Assembly: GCA_963682175.1 (NCBI GenBank)
Contig: OY821786.1
Span: 32,171,501-32,235,500, forward strand
DNA: 64,000 nucleotides
Origin: Triglochin maritima
Lineage: Eukaryota > Streptophyta > Magnoliopsida > Alismatales > Juncaginaceae
Direction of reading: 5' to 3'
The first letter of the stretch is position 1. Every line of letters starts with the position of its first letter. Made by a program: the position numbers and the translations under genes. A model generated the notes under the pieces. It was not told the origin of the DNA and did no database searches. It saw only the letters and a list, made by a program, of their open reading frames with translations. Positions 1-11,097 of this stretch are shown here, piece after piece.

Positions 1-682
1 AGTCAACCGGAATCCAAATTCCGTTTCCGTTGGATTCCTTCGAATTCGACTGCACAAACCCCTTGATGTCTTTTCTAACATAGAGAAGCAAAAATAAATT
101 TTGACATTAAATTGTACATATTTTAATTAGGAAAAGTATATATAACCACCTCTCTTCTTTTTATGATAAGTACTGGTGAAATTAATTGAATTAGAAAGCC
201 AAATTGCTATACACATATTATCCTACAAAAAAAATGCACATATAAAAAAAAATCTTTTCCTCCTTTTCCGAGAACCCAACCAAACAGTGCTAATAAACAA
301 CGTGCAAAAACAACGTGCAAAAACAAAATGGAGACAAATTGGGTTTTATTTAGCATCAATAAACAATGTGCAAAAACAAAATGGAGACAAATTGGCACCA
401 CTACGGCTTCAATGATATTTAATTTGTCTCATGACTTTATAATACCAACATGAGATGTCTGTGAAAAATCGATTTTAAAGGTAAACTTCACACTTTATTT
501 TTCTCTTGCATGATCACACGTGATGATATTAGACATCAAGGCCGATGTTGTTGTCAAAGATAAGATAACTCTTTTAGTTTTGGGGTAATTAGATGGATGA
601 TTAATTTTACCTAATCTTATGGACTACTCTCAGGCCCATACACATTATTGGGCTCACAATAGAATAAGTTTTGATGGTCTTA
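1..682. other. AT-rich flank, no gene seen
   Basis: No supported coding region. The only structure noticed is a short imperfect tandem duplication at about 293-400, with a unit of roughly 40 bp containing GTGCAAAAACA and ATGGAGACAAATTGG. The short ORFs here are low-complexity and match nothing I recognise. Confidence 0.5.
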
Positions 683-690
683 GTTTAAAC

Positions 691-1076
691 CTCTGTTCAG
701 AAATGCAGAGGATGTGCCCGCATATGTAGATGCGAATGAGATGCACATCACATATGAATGATGTAGGGTACTCGATGTGGTCTGCATTGTTGCACTCATA
801 TGCGGCCGCTATGCAGGAAGTTGTGGCCGTATATGTGGCGCATTTCAAATAAGTCTAAAGTTTGTCATGTTTTGTTTAATATTGAATCGTTGATGTTGGG
901 AAATTATTCAAAATATTTTACTAAATTTTTAGTTCAATATATAAAATTTATAATTAATTAATATATATTATATTATTTAATTATTAAATTGTAAACCACA
1001 TATACACTCGCATCACATCCGCATACCACATATGTAAGATGCGATGTCCGGCTGCATTTTGCATTTCTGGACCTTG
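691..1076. mobile_element. hAT-type MITE, about 386 bp
   Basis: The sequence GTTTAAAC occurs at 683-690 and again at 1077-1084, a perfect 8-bp target duplication. The ends are imperfect inverted repeats sharing CAGAAATGCA about 7 bp in from each end. The interior is rich in short inverted repeats such as CGCATATGT, GCATCACAT and ATATGCGG, and has no coding potential. An 8-bp duplication with short TIRs is typical of hAT-derived MITEs. GTTTAAAC is itself a palindrome, so chance is slightly more likely than for an ordinary 8-mer. Confidence 0.65.
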
Positions 1077-1754
1077 GTTTAAACACATTTAAGATTATAT
1101 GATAAACTCTTCTTTGGATATCCTCCTTAATGAGTACTTAATTTCACAAAGACAACATTTTTTCATTAACTAGGATAGTCAAGTTCAAGAAATCCTGGAA
1201 TTTAAAGTATTTTTACTAAGGATAATTTGACTTTCTATGCTCAAAGTGATCTAAAATTGAAAAAAAGCCCCCCACATTGCCATCATCTAAAAACATGCAT
1301 ATATTTTCACTTCTTCCTAAAATACCCCTACCCTTTAAATAAAGGGAATAACCAAAGAAAAACATCTCTCTCTCTCTCGCACTCGACCCCTCAATCAAAC
1401 TCAACCTTGGACCCTGTCGAATCTAGATTGAGCTTCCCCGTCGTAGTCGAACCCAAATCATAGAATAGCTCCTCTATTGAAGTCGACGACGAATGTTAGA
1501 TTTATGACACTTTTTTTTAGTTTTTTGATATAGATCTGATGCCTTTTAAGGTTAGGTTATTGTTGCTATAAAAAATGTAGTTGGTATTGATATGAGTTTT
1601 GTGGACTGTGTTGAATCGATGAAAGTCAGATCGTTAGTTCGATAGGAACTCGATTATTGTGCTCGATGAGTGTGTTCGATATGAAACAATTCTTTTTTTG
1701 CATTTTTACATGTTTTTTAACTAGTTGTGATTTTTTCATGTTTTGTTTTTGTAG

Positions 1755-1844
1755 ATGCCGAAGTTAACACTTGAAGTTAAGGATCATTTTCTCAGCCATG
1801 TGACATATAGACATCGTAAACATATGAACGATAAAAAAAGTTAA
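1755..1844 (+). pseudogene. First-exon remnant of a DUF1985-type TE gene
   Basis: The frame starts at ATG 1755, just after a TTTTTGTAG acceptor-like sequence, and reads about 29 codons to TAA at 1842. The peptide contains KDHFLSHVTY, which pairs with KDHFPSRVTY encoded on the minus strand near 43380. In both copies the preceding leader also aligns, including a CT-rich tract, CGCACTCGACC and GACGAATGT. It therefore looks like the 5' exon of the gene carried by the large MULE at 28818-44206. The downstream exons are missing, so this copy is a fragment. DUF1985-type proteins are a plant family often found in MULEs with Ulp1-like proteases; no protease domain is visible here. Confidence 0.55.
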
Positions 1845-2277
1845 CACTCGATGCGCTAACCTTTCCAAACACTATTGTACGCAGTCTATATGTTAACAGT
1901 CGACTATGATATGACAAAAAAATCTGTCAAAAAAGTGGAATTCAAATTAAAATTCATAAGATATCGAGCTATATGTATGTAGTTTCTATCGAATTCATAT
2001 CAAGTACAATAATCAAGTACAATCGCGTTCAATCGAAATGCGTCTTCAATCATAAAAATGATCATTCGTCGAGCTCTATCGAGTTCATATCGAGAATTTA
2101 TTTAACCCATCGAGTACCATCGAACTCCATCGAGTATCATCGAATGATTTATGTAAGCGTATTTTGGGTAGTTCATAAAAAATAGGTTTTTTTTTCAAAA
2201 TAAACTTTTTTTTCAAATTTTTTGCCAAAATAGACCTCAATAAAAAGTATTTGTCAAACTACACTCGCTGCATATAG

Positions 2278-2668
2278 AACTCGACATCACCGGTGCCGAG
2301 TTCTCCTTGGAAGAACTCGACACAGGCGATGCCGAGTTCTCTTTTGTTTTTTATTTCCCAACACTTGCCATATTCCACTCGACGTGAGTTGCCAGGAGAA
2401 GTGATTCAAATAGAACTCGGCACTGGGGATGCCGAGTTCTATTTGAACTGTTCTCCTGACACTCAGATCGTGCATGAGACGGTTGGACGACCAGGAGAAC
2501 AGTCTTAAATAGAACTCGACATCTGCGATGTCGAGTTTAATAGGCAGAACTCGGCGTTCGTAATGCCGAGTTAACTTTACTGCGATGTCGAGTTTAATAG
2601 GCAGAACTCGGCGTTCGTAACGCCGAGTTCACTTAAAAAAGTGAACTCGACGTTACAAACACCGAGTT
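2278..2668. repeat. Left array of short palindromes in the MULE
   Basis: At least seven imperfect palindromes of about 27 bp occur, near 2278, 2315, 2411, 2513, 2546, 2603 and 2642. Each has the form GAACTCGRC, about 9 variable bases, then GYCGAGTTC. Each could fold into a 9-11 bp stem. A partial duplication of the 2520-2570 block occurs at 2582-2625. The array lies just inside and partly within the TIR. Such subterminal repeats could be transposase-binding sites, but that is inference. Confidence 0.8.
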
Positions 2669-3555
2669 CCGTCGGGCTATAAAAGCAGCCCGATCCCCCC
2701 TTCCCCTCCTTTGTCGAGTTCTCGCGATTTTAAGGTTAGGGTTTCGATTTTTTTCGTTTTCCACCGTTTTCTTGCCTTTGTTATGTATTAGGATGATATA
2801 CATTGTTGTTTTAGGTATGATAGTATTGTTTTTGTTGGTTTAGGAACCCGTTTTGGTGCAAACTCGATTTCGATTTTGGGGTTTTAGGCCAAACTTTTTA
2901 TTTCTTGTTTGTTAGTTGATTATTTATTTTAGTTTTGTTGAGTGTAGGTCTACGGTAGTAATATTAAAAATAGTTGAATTTAAGTTTGAATATTGTGATT
3001 GAAATTAGATTTTTTGTTGTTATTTTGGTTTGAATGTATGTTAGTTTGAATGAATGTAAACTTAAAAATGATTTATTTGAGTTTAAATGTATGTGAGTTT
3101 GAATGTATGTGGAAATTGAAGTTTGATTTTTTTAGTCTTAAAAATAGAGTAATAATGTATGTGGGTTTTAATGGAAAAAATGTTTTGAAGTTGAGAAATA
3201 TGTTTGTTAAATATATTGTGATTTGCATGTTGAGAAATACGTCGTTACTTAGATGTTTAGAATGTGATGATGTTATTTGTAGTATTGTTAGTTTGTTCTA
3301 CCGTGCATGTTTAAATTTACGAATTTGAAAAATATAGGGGTGGTTCTGTCAAAATTTAAAAAACAATTCTGACATGATTCGTAACGTTGTTTATTGTAGT
3401 TGATTTTGTTGGAGAGATTGCTCGACATTTACAGTGGTTTGCTACTACACTCGATTGAGGTAATTTCTAAAACATTTGAGTATTTTCAACTTTTAAGTAG
3501 TTAGTAATGAAGAACAACCATCTCACTTGAACACATTTTCAAATTTAATTAATAT

Positions 3556-5865
3556 ATGTTAGGTATGGATAAAGATAATGAAGAATCTTTGTTGGTCATG
3601 TATAATGGGAAATTAAAATGTAACAGAGATGTGACAGAATATACAGGATCTGATCGCAAATTGGTAGTTGTTCCGTTGAACATAAAATATGAGGATTTAA
3701 TGGATGTCATAAGATCTGAATGTTGTAATCCACACAGTATGTTTAATGTCAAGTTGACGGTGAAATTGCCATTAAACAATGATTGGACATACGCTCCATT
3801 AACTAATGATATGTCAGTTTATGGATTGATGCGTTTGTTTAAACGGATGTCTGTGGTTGGAGTGTATGTGGAAGCTGAACCCAAAGTGCCCGACGCTAGG
3901 CTGACAATCAACACTCATTCGCCGAAGTATGGTACAGTAATGTCGACCGGTTGGGAGTGTGGAATAGATTTGAATGTAAGTCTAAATCCTACAACCGAAG
4001 TTCCAGCAAACCAGCAAATTCCATTTTTCCAATCGCATAACTTCCAAACAGGCAACGAATGACCAGAAAATGCGTATGACATTAACCAATTTGGAACAAC
4101 GTGATTGGCGTGCGGAAGATGGTCGTTCTTTTTGGGATAAACGAATTTTCCCAACGAAAGATGATTTGGTTCATGCTCTGCAATCGTGGTACATTAAAAA
4201 GTTTGTTTAGTATTCAGTTGTGGTTTCTTCAACGAAACGGTATATTGTTCATTGTATTCGTTGTGACGAAGATAACTGCAAATGATGTCTACTTGTGTTT
4301 GTCCCAAAAGGCTGCAAATATGTTCAAGTTAAGACATACGACGCCGAGCACACTTGTTCCAATTCGATATTGCTAAACGACAATAAACAATGCAGTGTTA
4401 ATTTTGCATGCGACTTGATAATGCCATATGTTAGAACTAAGTTCACAATTACTCCTGCTGAAATAATGGAAATGGTGAATACCAAATACTCACTTGAAAT
4501 CGGTTACGATAAAACATGGCATGCTAGGCAAAAAACGTTGAACCGAATTTATGGTGCCGAAGAAGACAGTTTTAAAGATCTGCGAAGGTTCCCCACAGTT
4601 CTCTGTCAGAGCATTGAAGGATCTGTTGTCGAAATAGAGTCTGTACAGGTAAATTTAGACGAGGAGATGTTTAAGCGTGTGTTTTGGGCGTTCAGGCCTT
4701 CAATTAGTGGGTTTCAATATTGTGGACCCGTTGTTAGTGTGGATGAAACGCACCTCTATAGCAAATATAGAGGTTTATTGCTAATTTCTGTGGGCACGGA
4801 TGCAAACAACGTAATTTTTCCTTTGACATTTGCTGTTGTAGAGAGCGAGAAGACAGTCGTAGACGTGGTTCCTTCAATTGCTGGGACGTAGAGTTACGAG
4901 GCCACCCGATTTGTTTATTATCACCGACAGATTTTCGGGAATAAATGCTTGTGTGCGAGCCGCATTTCCACCTTCGGAGGGGCATGTACATCGATTTTGT
5001 CTTCGATACATGAAAGTAAATCTTGCTAAACATCGAAATTGCAAAGAAAGATTGAGACAAATCAAGTTTTACGAAGTGGGTAAAATTCATTCCTTTATGA
5101 AATTTGAAGAGTTAATGAAGACTATTGCAGAGGAACATAAACCGGTATACGAGTGGATTCAGCATCAAGGTCCTTTGGAAAGATGAACTTGTTGTCACGA
5201 CAGGGGTCGACGTTTCGGATGTATGACAACAAACATGTCAGTAAGCTTCAACAATGTCTTACGAGGGGTACGCGGTATGCCAATTACAACCATGAATTTG
5301 ATGACCTTTCTCCATTTGAACAAATTCTTTGTTATAAGAAGGGACGTCGCCTAGTCGTGGAATGAAACATATGTACCGACAGTCTACACCGTGGTGACGG
5401 CAAACAACAATCTGGCCAGAACACATACAGTAACTCGGTACCACCAGCTGATGTACCAGGTTGAAGCCAATGACCAGAAAAAAATACGTTGTGAAATTTG
5501 AAGAATGAGTTATTACTTGCACTTGTGGATACATAATTGCAATGCACATCCCATGTTCACATGTACTAGCAGTTTGCAGTGGCAGACATGCAAATGTCAA
5601 CACTTCACATTTGGTGTCACCGTATTATGAGGTTCAAATGTAAAGGGAGGCGTACAAATCGATATTTATCCCAATTCCAGATGTGAGGTATTGGCCAGAT
5701 CGAGACAACTTCACAATGAAGCCTCCCCAAACCAAAAGACCCCCCGGTCGGCCTAAATCAACGTGAATCCGAAACAAGATGGACGGGCACTCTGGAAGAA
5801 GGGTAAGGTGTGGGAGATGCGGCGGTAAAGGGCATAACCGAAAGCGATGCAAGGAACCTATATAG
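3556..5865 (+). pseudogene. mudrA-like MULE transposase, broken
   Basis: The N-terminal part (3556-4062, from ATG 3556) resembles the PB1-like leader domain of plant MULE transposases. A central part follows in shifted frames. DKRIFPTKDDLVHALQSWY (about 4137-4193) is the MuDR DNA-binding region. VDETHLYSKYRG (about 4738) holds the first catalytic Asp and LFIITDRFSGI (about 4908) the second. TCTCG...IPCSH (about 5516-5560) is the SWIM zinc finger, and RCGRCGGKGHNRKRC (about 5808) is a C-terminal zinc knuckle. Breaks include a frame change after 4062, a TAG at 4208, a frameshift near 4840 with a TAG in the conserved Trp segment near 4857, and stops at about 5185 and 5362. The domain order is that of an autonomous MULE, but the gene cannot give one protein. 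Confidence 0.85.
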
Positions 5866-6237
5866 CAAAATAGTTTGAATATTTTCTATGTAACTATTTA
5901 GTGAGACTTGAATGAATGTAAGAGTGGATTAATTGTAAGACTTGAATTAATGTAATGTATTTTGTTATGACTTGAATGAATGTACGACTTGAATCCTTTT
6001 TAAGAGTTGATTAATTGTAAGACTTGAATTAATGTAATGTATTTTTTAGGACTGCAATTTTTTATGACTTTGATGATTTGCAACACTTTCATATTTTTTA
6101 ATAGCTCACATGGTGTAGTGGATAAATTAGACTTCAATTTTTATGACTCCAATTTTTCCTAGATGTAATTAATATTACGTTGAGTTTAATATTTGCAACA
6201 ATTCAATGTTTTCTAATATTTAACGTGTTGTGTACAG

Positions 6238-6710
6238 ATGAAGTTTGGTGGTTCCAGTATTGGTTCGGTTAGAGGTAGCTACGCTTCACAGGGTCCGCTA
6301 GACAGATCAATGTTGATTTTGCAGGCCAACCACAAGTCTGACTTATTCAAAGATTTTGTAAGCATTTTACGTCTTCAAGTTATTTGTAGGTGCACGGAGT
6401 TTATGAGTTCCACGAAGAACTCCATCAAATTCATGAGGCGATCAGAGATCACAAGACAGACGCTTCGATGGTTGGAAAATTGAAGAAAAAAATAAATGCT
6501 CGATTAATGTGTTTTGGTGCTGAAGAACTCACATTACATTTGAGTCAGGATCGCGTCGTTGAAGAAGAAGATCCACACACTTAAGAAGACGTTGGCGGTC
6601 TGACTCAGGATACAAAGAATACAAGACGAGGATGGGGACGCGGCACGGGGAGAGGGCATGCTCAAGCACGTCCTAAAATGAAGAAGAGATTGAGAGGTCA
6701 CTTAAGATAG
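6238..6710 (+). pseudogene. PMD-like ORF, internally shortened, in the MULE
   Basis: The ORF starts at ATG 6238. It encodes GPLDRSMLILQANHKS, which resembles the N-terminus of plant mobile domain (MAIL/MAIN-like) proteins found in transposons. A later segment in another frame reads VHGVYEFHEELHQIHEAI and ends LMCFGAEELTLHLSQDR; an in-frame TAA at 6582 is followed by an Arg/Gly-rich tail (RRGWGRGTGRG) to TAG 6708. The large globular PMD core is missing, so this looks like the two ends of a longer gene with the middle removed or hidden by a frame change near 6380. It lies 370 bp after the transposase on the same strand, where MuDR-type elements can carry a second gene. The family call rests on N-terminal resemblance only. 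Confidence 0.4.
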
Positions 6711-6997
6711 ATATTTAGTTGTGTTAAACTTATTTGGTTGTTATTATACTACTTTTGGTTTTATGTTAAAATGTTAAACTCGTTATTATGGTTGTTTGTT
6801 GTTTAAAACGTTTGTTGTTTTGGTTTTATCGTAGTTGTTTGTGTTTTGTGGTTGAATTGTGTTTTGGTAATTATAATAATTGTCTTTGTTGTCAAACAGA
6901 AAATGAAATTGTTTTTGTTGTTTTTGTTGTGTTTGTTGTCAAACAGGAAAATAAATTGTTGAGTTCTTAAATTAAATGCACTTGCACTCTACAAGAG

Positions 6998-7200
6998 AAC
7001 TCGACACTGAGGATGCCGAGTTCTCTTGATCTGAACTCGGCATCACAAGTGCCGAGTTCACACCAATAGAACTCGACATCCCCTGTGTCGAGTTCTCTTG
7101 GAATCACTGTTCTCCTGACAACTCACGTAGAGTAGAATATGACAAGTGTTGGGCAATAAAAAACCCAAAGAGAACTTGACACTGGTGATGCTGAGTTCTC
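6998..7200. repeat. Right array of short palindromes in the MULE
   Basis: Four palindromes of the same GAACTCGRC-N-GYCGAGTTC type occur near 6998, 7031, 7068 and 7171. The pair around 7068-7200 and the intervening DNA are the reverse complement of 2315-2440 on the left, so the array is part of the long TIR. The right side has fewer copies than the left. Confidence 0.75.
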
Positions 7201-7423
7201 TATGCACTAAAAAACAAACCCGCCGCCACCACGTGTCACCACGTGGTGGCAGTGAGTCTAGTTTGACAAATACTTTTTATTGAAGTCTATTTTGACAATT
7301 TTTTTTAAAAAAAGTTTATTTTGTTTTTTTTCTTCCAAATATGCATATTTCTACGATGACGTCAATGTGTGATTGTTTTTTCAAACATTGAACCTCTTGA
7401 AGTATAGATACTCAAAATTTTCT

Positions 7424-8915
7424 TTAATAATCAGGGGAAAAGTATCTTCATAATTGAAAATTAATTACAACAAGTAGTAGTGAATTTATGCTGTGTGTGA
7501 GCTTGGGCATGTGCCTATATTTTACAACAAGTTGTTTCGAAAACAACTTCTTTGTGGTTTAAGCCTGGTATTACTGCTATCTATATGATATAAGAGAGAG
7601 TAATTCTTAAATTTTACAACACACAAATCTGTGAAATGAATCAAAAGTCAAACAAGCTGTATATGTCACAGCATGAAAAACTTAAAAAAAAGAAGATTAT
7701 AATTATAAATATAAATTTCCTTTTTTCCCATGTTAAAATATACTCTCTTTAATTGTTGTCTTGGAGCAAGGACAGGAGCATCCATCGTGAACAAAAAGGT
7801 TGATATGGAAAATCTGAAATTGTTGTGCTTAAAGTGACTATCTTGTTAGAAATTTTCTTGAAGTGATGGTTCATGTGTAGGAGTGATGGTGTAAAGCATA
7901 GTACCATCACCGATGATCAATCATATAAAGTCTACATGCCAATAATTCATATGCTAAAGTCACTAGGTTACAAGGTACAACCCATTGCCACATTGTCGAA
8001 CTAAAACTACTCATGCCTAACTAAATCAAAATCATATTGAACAAATTATTAAGATCTAATAAAAAAAGAGTTTGAAAGTAAATTCTTCTACAATGTACCC
8101 CAAAATGGTTTGAAAGTTAATTCTTCACATATATAAACATGTTTCAAATTCTTAATTGGACATTCGAATTAGGTGAGAGTGCACATTGGGCTTGGTTGAA
8201 TAGAAAAACCAGGACTGAGTCGACCAAATGCTTGGAGTCAGATCAAGATTTAAGTACGAGAGCGAAAAATTGACTCACCCAACCCAACTTGAGAATCAAC
8301 ACCACCATACATTTTGTTGAACTTATTTTGTATGTATAAAATGAAACTACTATCAATCTTCCGCAACTTAATCATGACTGTTAAGTTGCCTATAATGAGA
8401 TCAAACTCTGTTGGATTGAGCCAATTGAGTCAAGATTCACGTAGTAATGACGTTAAAATTTCATGTAATCTTTGATTCCCGGCATAAATGTTACATGTTT
8501 AGAATTTAATTAAAAAATACATAATGATTTAATAAAAAACTTATAAATATACTAGTAACGAAAAAACACATAAAATAAAAACACCAAATCACAAGCAATA
8601 GACATATACGTGAGTGAAGTCCATTAAATAAGAAATTAGTTTCGATTTGAATTTATTAATGACATTTGCTTATCTAAGGTTGTTCGATTGAAACTCTTCT
8701 TGCCCTAGATGATTCCAAATTGAGTTGATTGGGTTGGACATGGGTTGGGTTGATTGGGCCTGAATAACTTTAAGTGAGTTGGAGATCGTACTTGGGCTTT
8801 CACAATCAGTTTTATTTTGAAGATAAATAATGTAAAACAACAAAGAATTGAGTTAGGGCGGATTAAATCTTGGCAATTTTTTTGCAAGCTGCAAAGAGGA
8901 CTCCAATTTTATTTA
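7424..8915. other. Intergenic, nothing recognised
   Basis: This is AT-rich DNA without an ORF of recognisable content. Some GGGTTGG- and TTGGGC-rich stretches occur at 8180-8290 and 8700-8770, but I could not pair them into an element. Confidence 0.4.
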
Positions 8916-10217
8916 GGACCTTTTGCTACTGTGCATCTCTCACATGTCCTAATTGGCTATATACACCCATATTTTTACTATTTCCTCAAATACACCAACG
9001 AGTCGAACTAATTGCACATATACACATTTATTGTTAGTGGGTCACCCCATCACCAACGGCGTTAGACAATTTGCAAAATAAACTTTGTAAAATCTAAATG
9101 TCATTGATTGTAAAAACAAAAACAAAACAAAATGAAAAACTTAAAAAAAATTCAAATATCTCTCTCTCCTCTCCCTCTTTTCTTCCCGACCAGCCCACCA
9201 CCCACCCACCAACCAACTTCGTGGAGGAATCATTCTCTCCGACAACAGCAATCCATGTCAATCCCAATGGAGATTCTTCCAATTCCAATTTGACTGACGA
9301 CAAGAAAAGCGTTGACTTGCTCCACTACAGGATCCAAAACCCCGTCTCTCTCGTCGAAGACAATAATGTCAACATTAATAATGCTCAACGTGAGAGACTG
9401 GTCTCGTCATCGTCCCCATCTTGCTCCAACCTTAGCACCGACACCAACCTGCTTGCTCCGATGAGCCCACCAGATGAGGGAAATCGTAGTCTTCACGCTC
9501 ACGAACCGGCGGGAGTTTGCACGATTGACTCGGAGGTCTAAAACTTTATTCCTTCCAGGGGAAGATGCGTCGGCATTTTCCAGAGCTCTCTGAGTGGTTA
9601 ATTGGGTCAATTAAGCCGTTGACGGAGTTCTGGAACTTGGGGGATGAACAATAGTTGTGGAAGGTATAAGTTGAAATAGAGAGCTCAATACACCAATTGA
9701 TGGCAGGGAAAAGTTTCGCACATCTTCTGGAGCGAAATGGAGTTCCCATAGGAACCAGATGACACCAAAAACCACCCTTTCGCTTTGGGAAGAAGGAGGA
9801 ACAATAAACTCAATTGTGTGAAAGCCTATCCAGAGTGGTCTTGATCGATAGAGCGTGAGGAGGGGAGTGTGGATCGGTCGGAGGAGGAGGAAGAGATGGA
9901 GGAGGAGAGGAGAGAGGGAGGAAGAGAGGCAATTGGTTGGTGGGGTGGTCTGGAGGAAGAGGGAGAGAGAGAAGAGAGAGATATTTAATTTTTTAAGTTT
10001 TTCATTTTTGTTTTTGCAATCAAGGACATTTAGATTTTACAAAATTTATTTTGAAAATTGTCTAACGACGTCGGTGGCAGAGTGGGACCGACCCTGTAAC
10101 AACAGAGGTGTATATGTGCAATTAGTTCGACTCGTAGGTATATTTGAGGAAATAGTAAAAAACCAAGTGTATATAGCCAATAAGGACCTGTGGGAGGTGT
10201 ACAGTAGCAAAACACCC
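8916..10217. mobile_element. Non-autonomous MULE-type element, 1.3 kb
   Basis: Long inverted repeats of about 250 bp (8916-9180 and about 9955-10217) share TTTTGCTACTGT, GGCTATATACAC, ACTATTTCCTCAAATA, CGAGTCGAACTAATTGCA and GTAAAATCTAAATGTC. They are flanked by TTTTATTTA (8907-8915) and TTTTATTTT (10218-10226), a 9-bp duplication with one mismatch, as expected for Mutator-type insertion. The middle (9180-9950) is richer in GC, includes a Pro/Ser-rich ORF starting in the TIR (9098-9541) and a second reading with LFLPGEDASAFSRAL, and ends in purine-rich repeats. No transposase is present. The middle could be captured host sequence (Pack-MULE), but I cannot name a donor gene. Confidence 0.75.
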
Positions 10218-10489
10218 TTTTATTTTTTTGTGAGAAAATCTAAGAGAGGTAAAATAACACAAAACATAATAATCACAACCTACATAAACATAATAATCTC
10301 TTAAGAAGTGTACTTCACATGATTACGAGAATTAAATGGTTCCCTGATACTGCTTTCCAAATTCTACATGTGAGAAAGTACACTAAAAAAATATGGGTTT
10401 GCCATTTTCTCACACATTCGTACAATAACACACTGATTAGTAGTACATCATATATTGTGTTCATGCTTTATATCTTTTATTTTACCCCA

Positions 10490-11095
10490 ATTTTGTACTA
10501 TTCGAGTGTTTGTTTGATTTGTTTTAGGTTTTAGGTAACAAAGAAGAGAAAGAAAGAGAAAATGACCGAAATACAAGAAGAAATGACCTTATTGAAGCGT
10601 CTTGGACCTGCTTCTCATGCTCAAAGACCCATCCGCAATTCCGGAAGGACCCACATGAAACCCGGAGGGACCTGAGCAGAAGGAAAACATTTCTGGTGCA
10701 AAAATACCTCATTATCATGATCTTGATAAATATGTGGGGAATTAAGGCCAAACGGGCTCGAACTAGCAGACATGGGGTGCACCCCACGTGTGAAATGGAT
10801 AACTTAAGTTGTTGAAGAAAATCAGGGTGGATCAGACACAACTATCCACCGGTGGCTAATAAATTTGGTCAAAACGCGCCCCAACACACACCTCTACACA
10901 CCTCCACTCCAAGGGGGTTTTAGTCATATTTTGTTGATTCATACTTAGTTTAGTTTAGTTAGTAGCCTAATCCTCTCCATCTCCTTTTCTCTCCCATTCA
11001 AGTATGGTGGGAACAACAAAACACATAACTCCTTGTGGTACGACTAATACTTGTCGCGTCTTCACCGACACTGTGCACTTGCGGTAAATGAACTC
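10490..11095 (+). mobile_element. Probable Athila-like LTR remnant
   Basis: The segment at about 11025-11085 resembles the 3' ends of the LTRs at 30907-32310 and 32318-33697: ACTCCTTGTGG, a TACTTG(T/C) run, CGTCTTCA, then GTGCACTTGCGGT. Upstream, a T-rich stretch with TAGTTTAGTTTAGTTAGT and, near 10530-10680, a GA-rich segment containing GACC blocks recall the corresponding LTR regions. The start is uncertain and no TSD was found. Old and fragmentary. Confidence 0.4.
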
Positions 11096-11097
11096 TT

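Larger units (their letters stand above)
2186..7337 (+). mobile_element. Complete-looking but decayed MULE (Mutator-like)
   Basis: The left end (2186-2270) and the reverse complement of the right end (7250-7337) share CAAAATAAAC, a T-rich block, CAAAATAGAC and CAATAAAAAGTATTTGTCAA. Similarity continues inward through a segment containing CCCAACACTTG and CTCGACGTGAGTTG-like sequence, giving TIRs of roughly 250 bp (2186-2440 and 7068-7337). Between them lie a mudrA-like transposase pseudogene (3556-5865) and a PMD-like ORF (6238-6710), both on the plus strand. The outermost bases are T-rich, so the exact termini and a target duplication could not be fixed. The element sits inside the older MULE at 1220-7423. 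Confidence 0.8.
1220..7423 (+). mobile_element. Old MULE remnant, split by a second MULE
   Basis: The left terminal repeat (about 1220-1340) matches the left TIR at 28818 and the reverse complement of the right TIR at 44206, sharing CTTTCTATGCTCAAAG and ending in a match to TTCTCCCCAAAATACCC. A much decayed right TIR seems to lie at about 7355-7423. After the left TIR come a CT-rich leader, a segment homologous to the leader of the DUF1985-type gene in the big MULE, the first exon of that gene (1755-1844), and TCGAG-rich DNA (1970-2150) resembling 42.2-42.5 and 43.5-43.7 kb. The flanks TTACTAA (1213-1219) and TTAATAA (7424-7430) may be a worn target duplication. The left side is solid; the right end is weaker. 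Confidence 0.5.

Noticed and set aside
2278..2668. CRISPR-like array of short palindromes
   Set aside because: Plant nuclear context, unequal spacing, no unique spacers of constant length and no cas genes; it is a MULE subterminal array.
9098..9541. 147-codon ORF as a real gene
   Set aside because: It starts inside the TIR of a non-autonomous element and gives a low-complexity peptide; treated as possible captured sequence.
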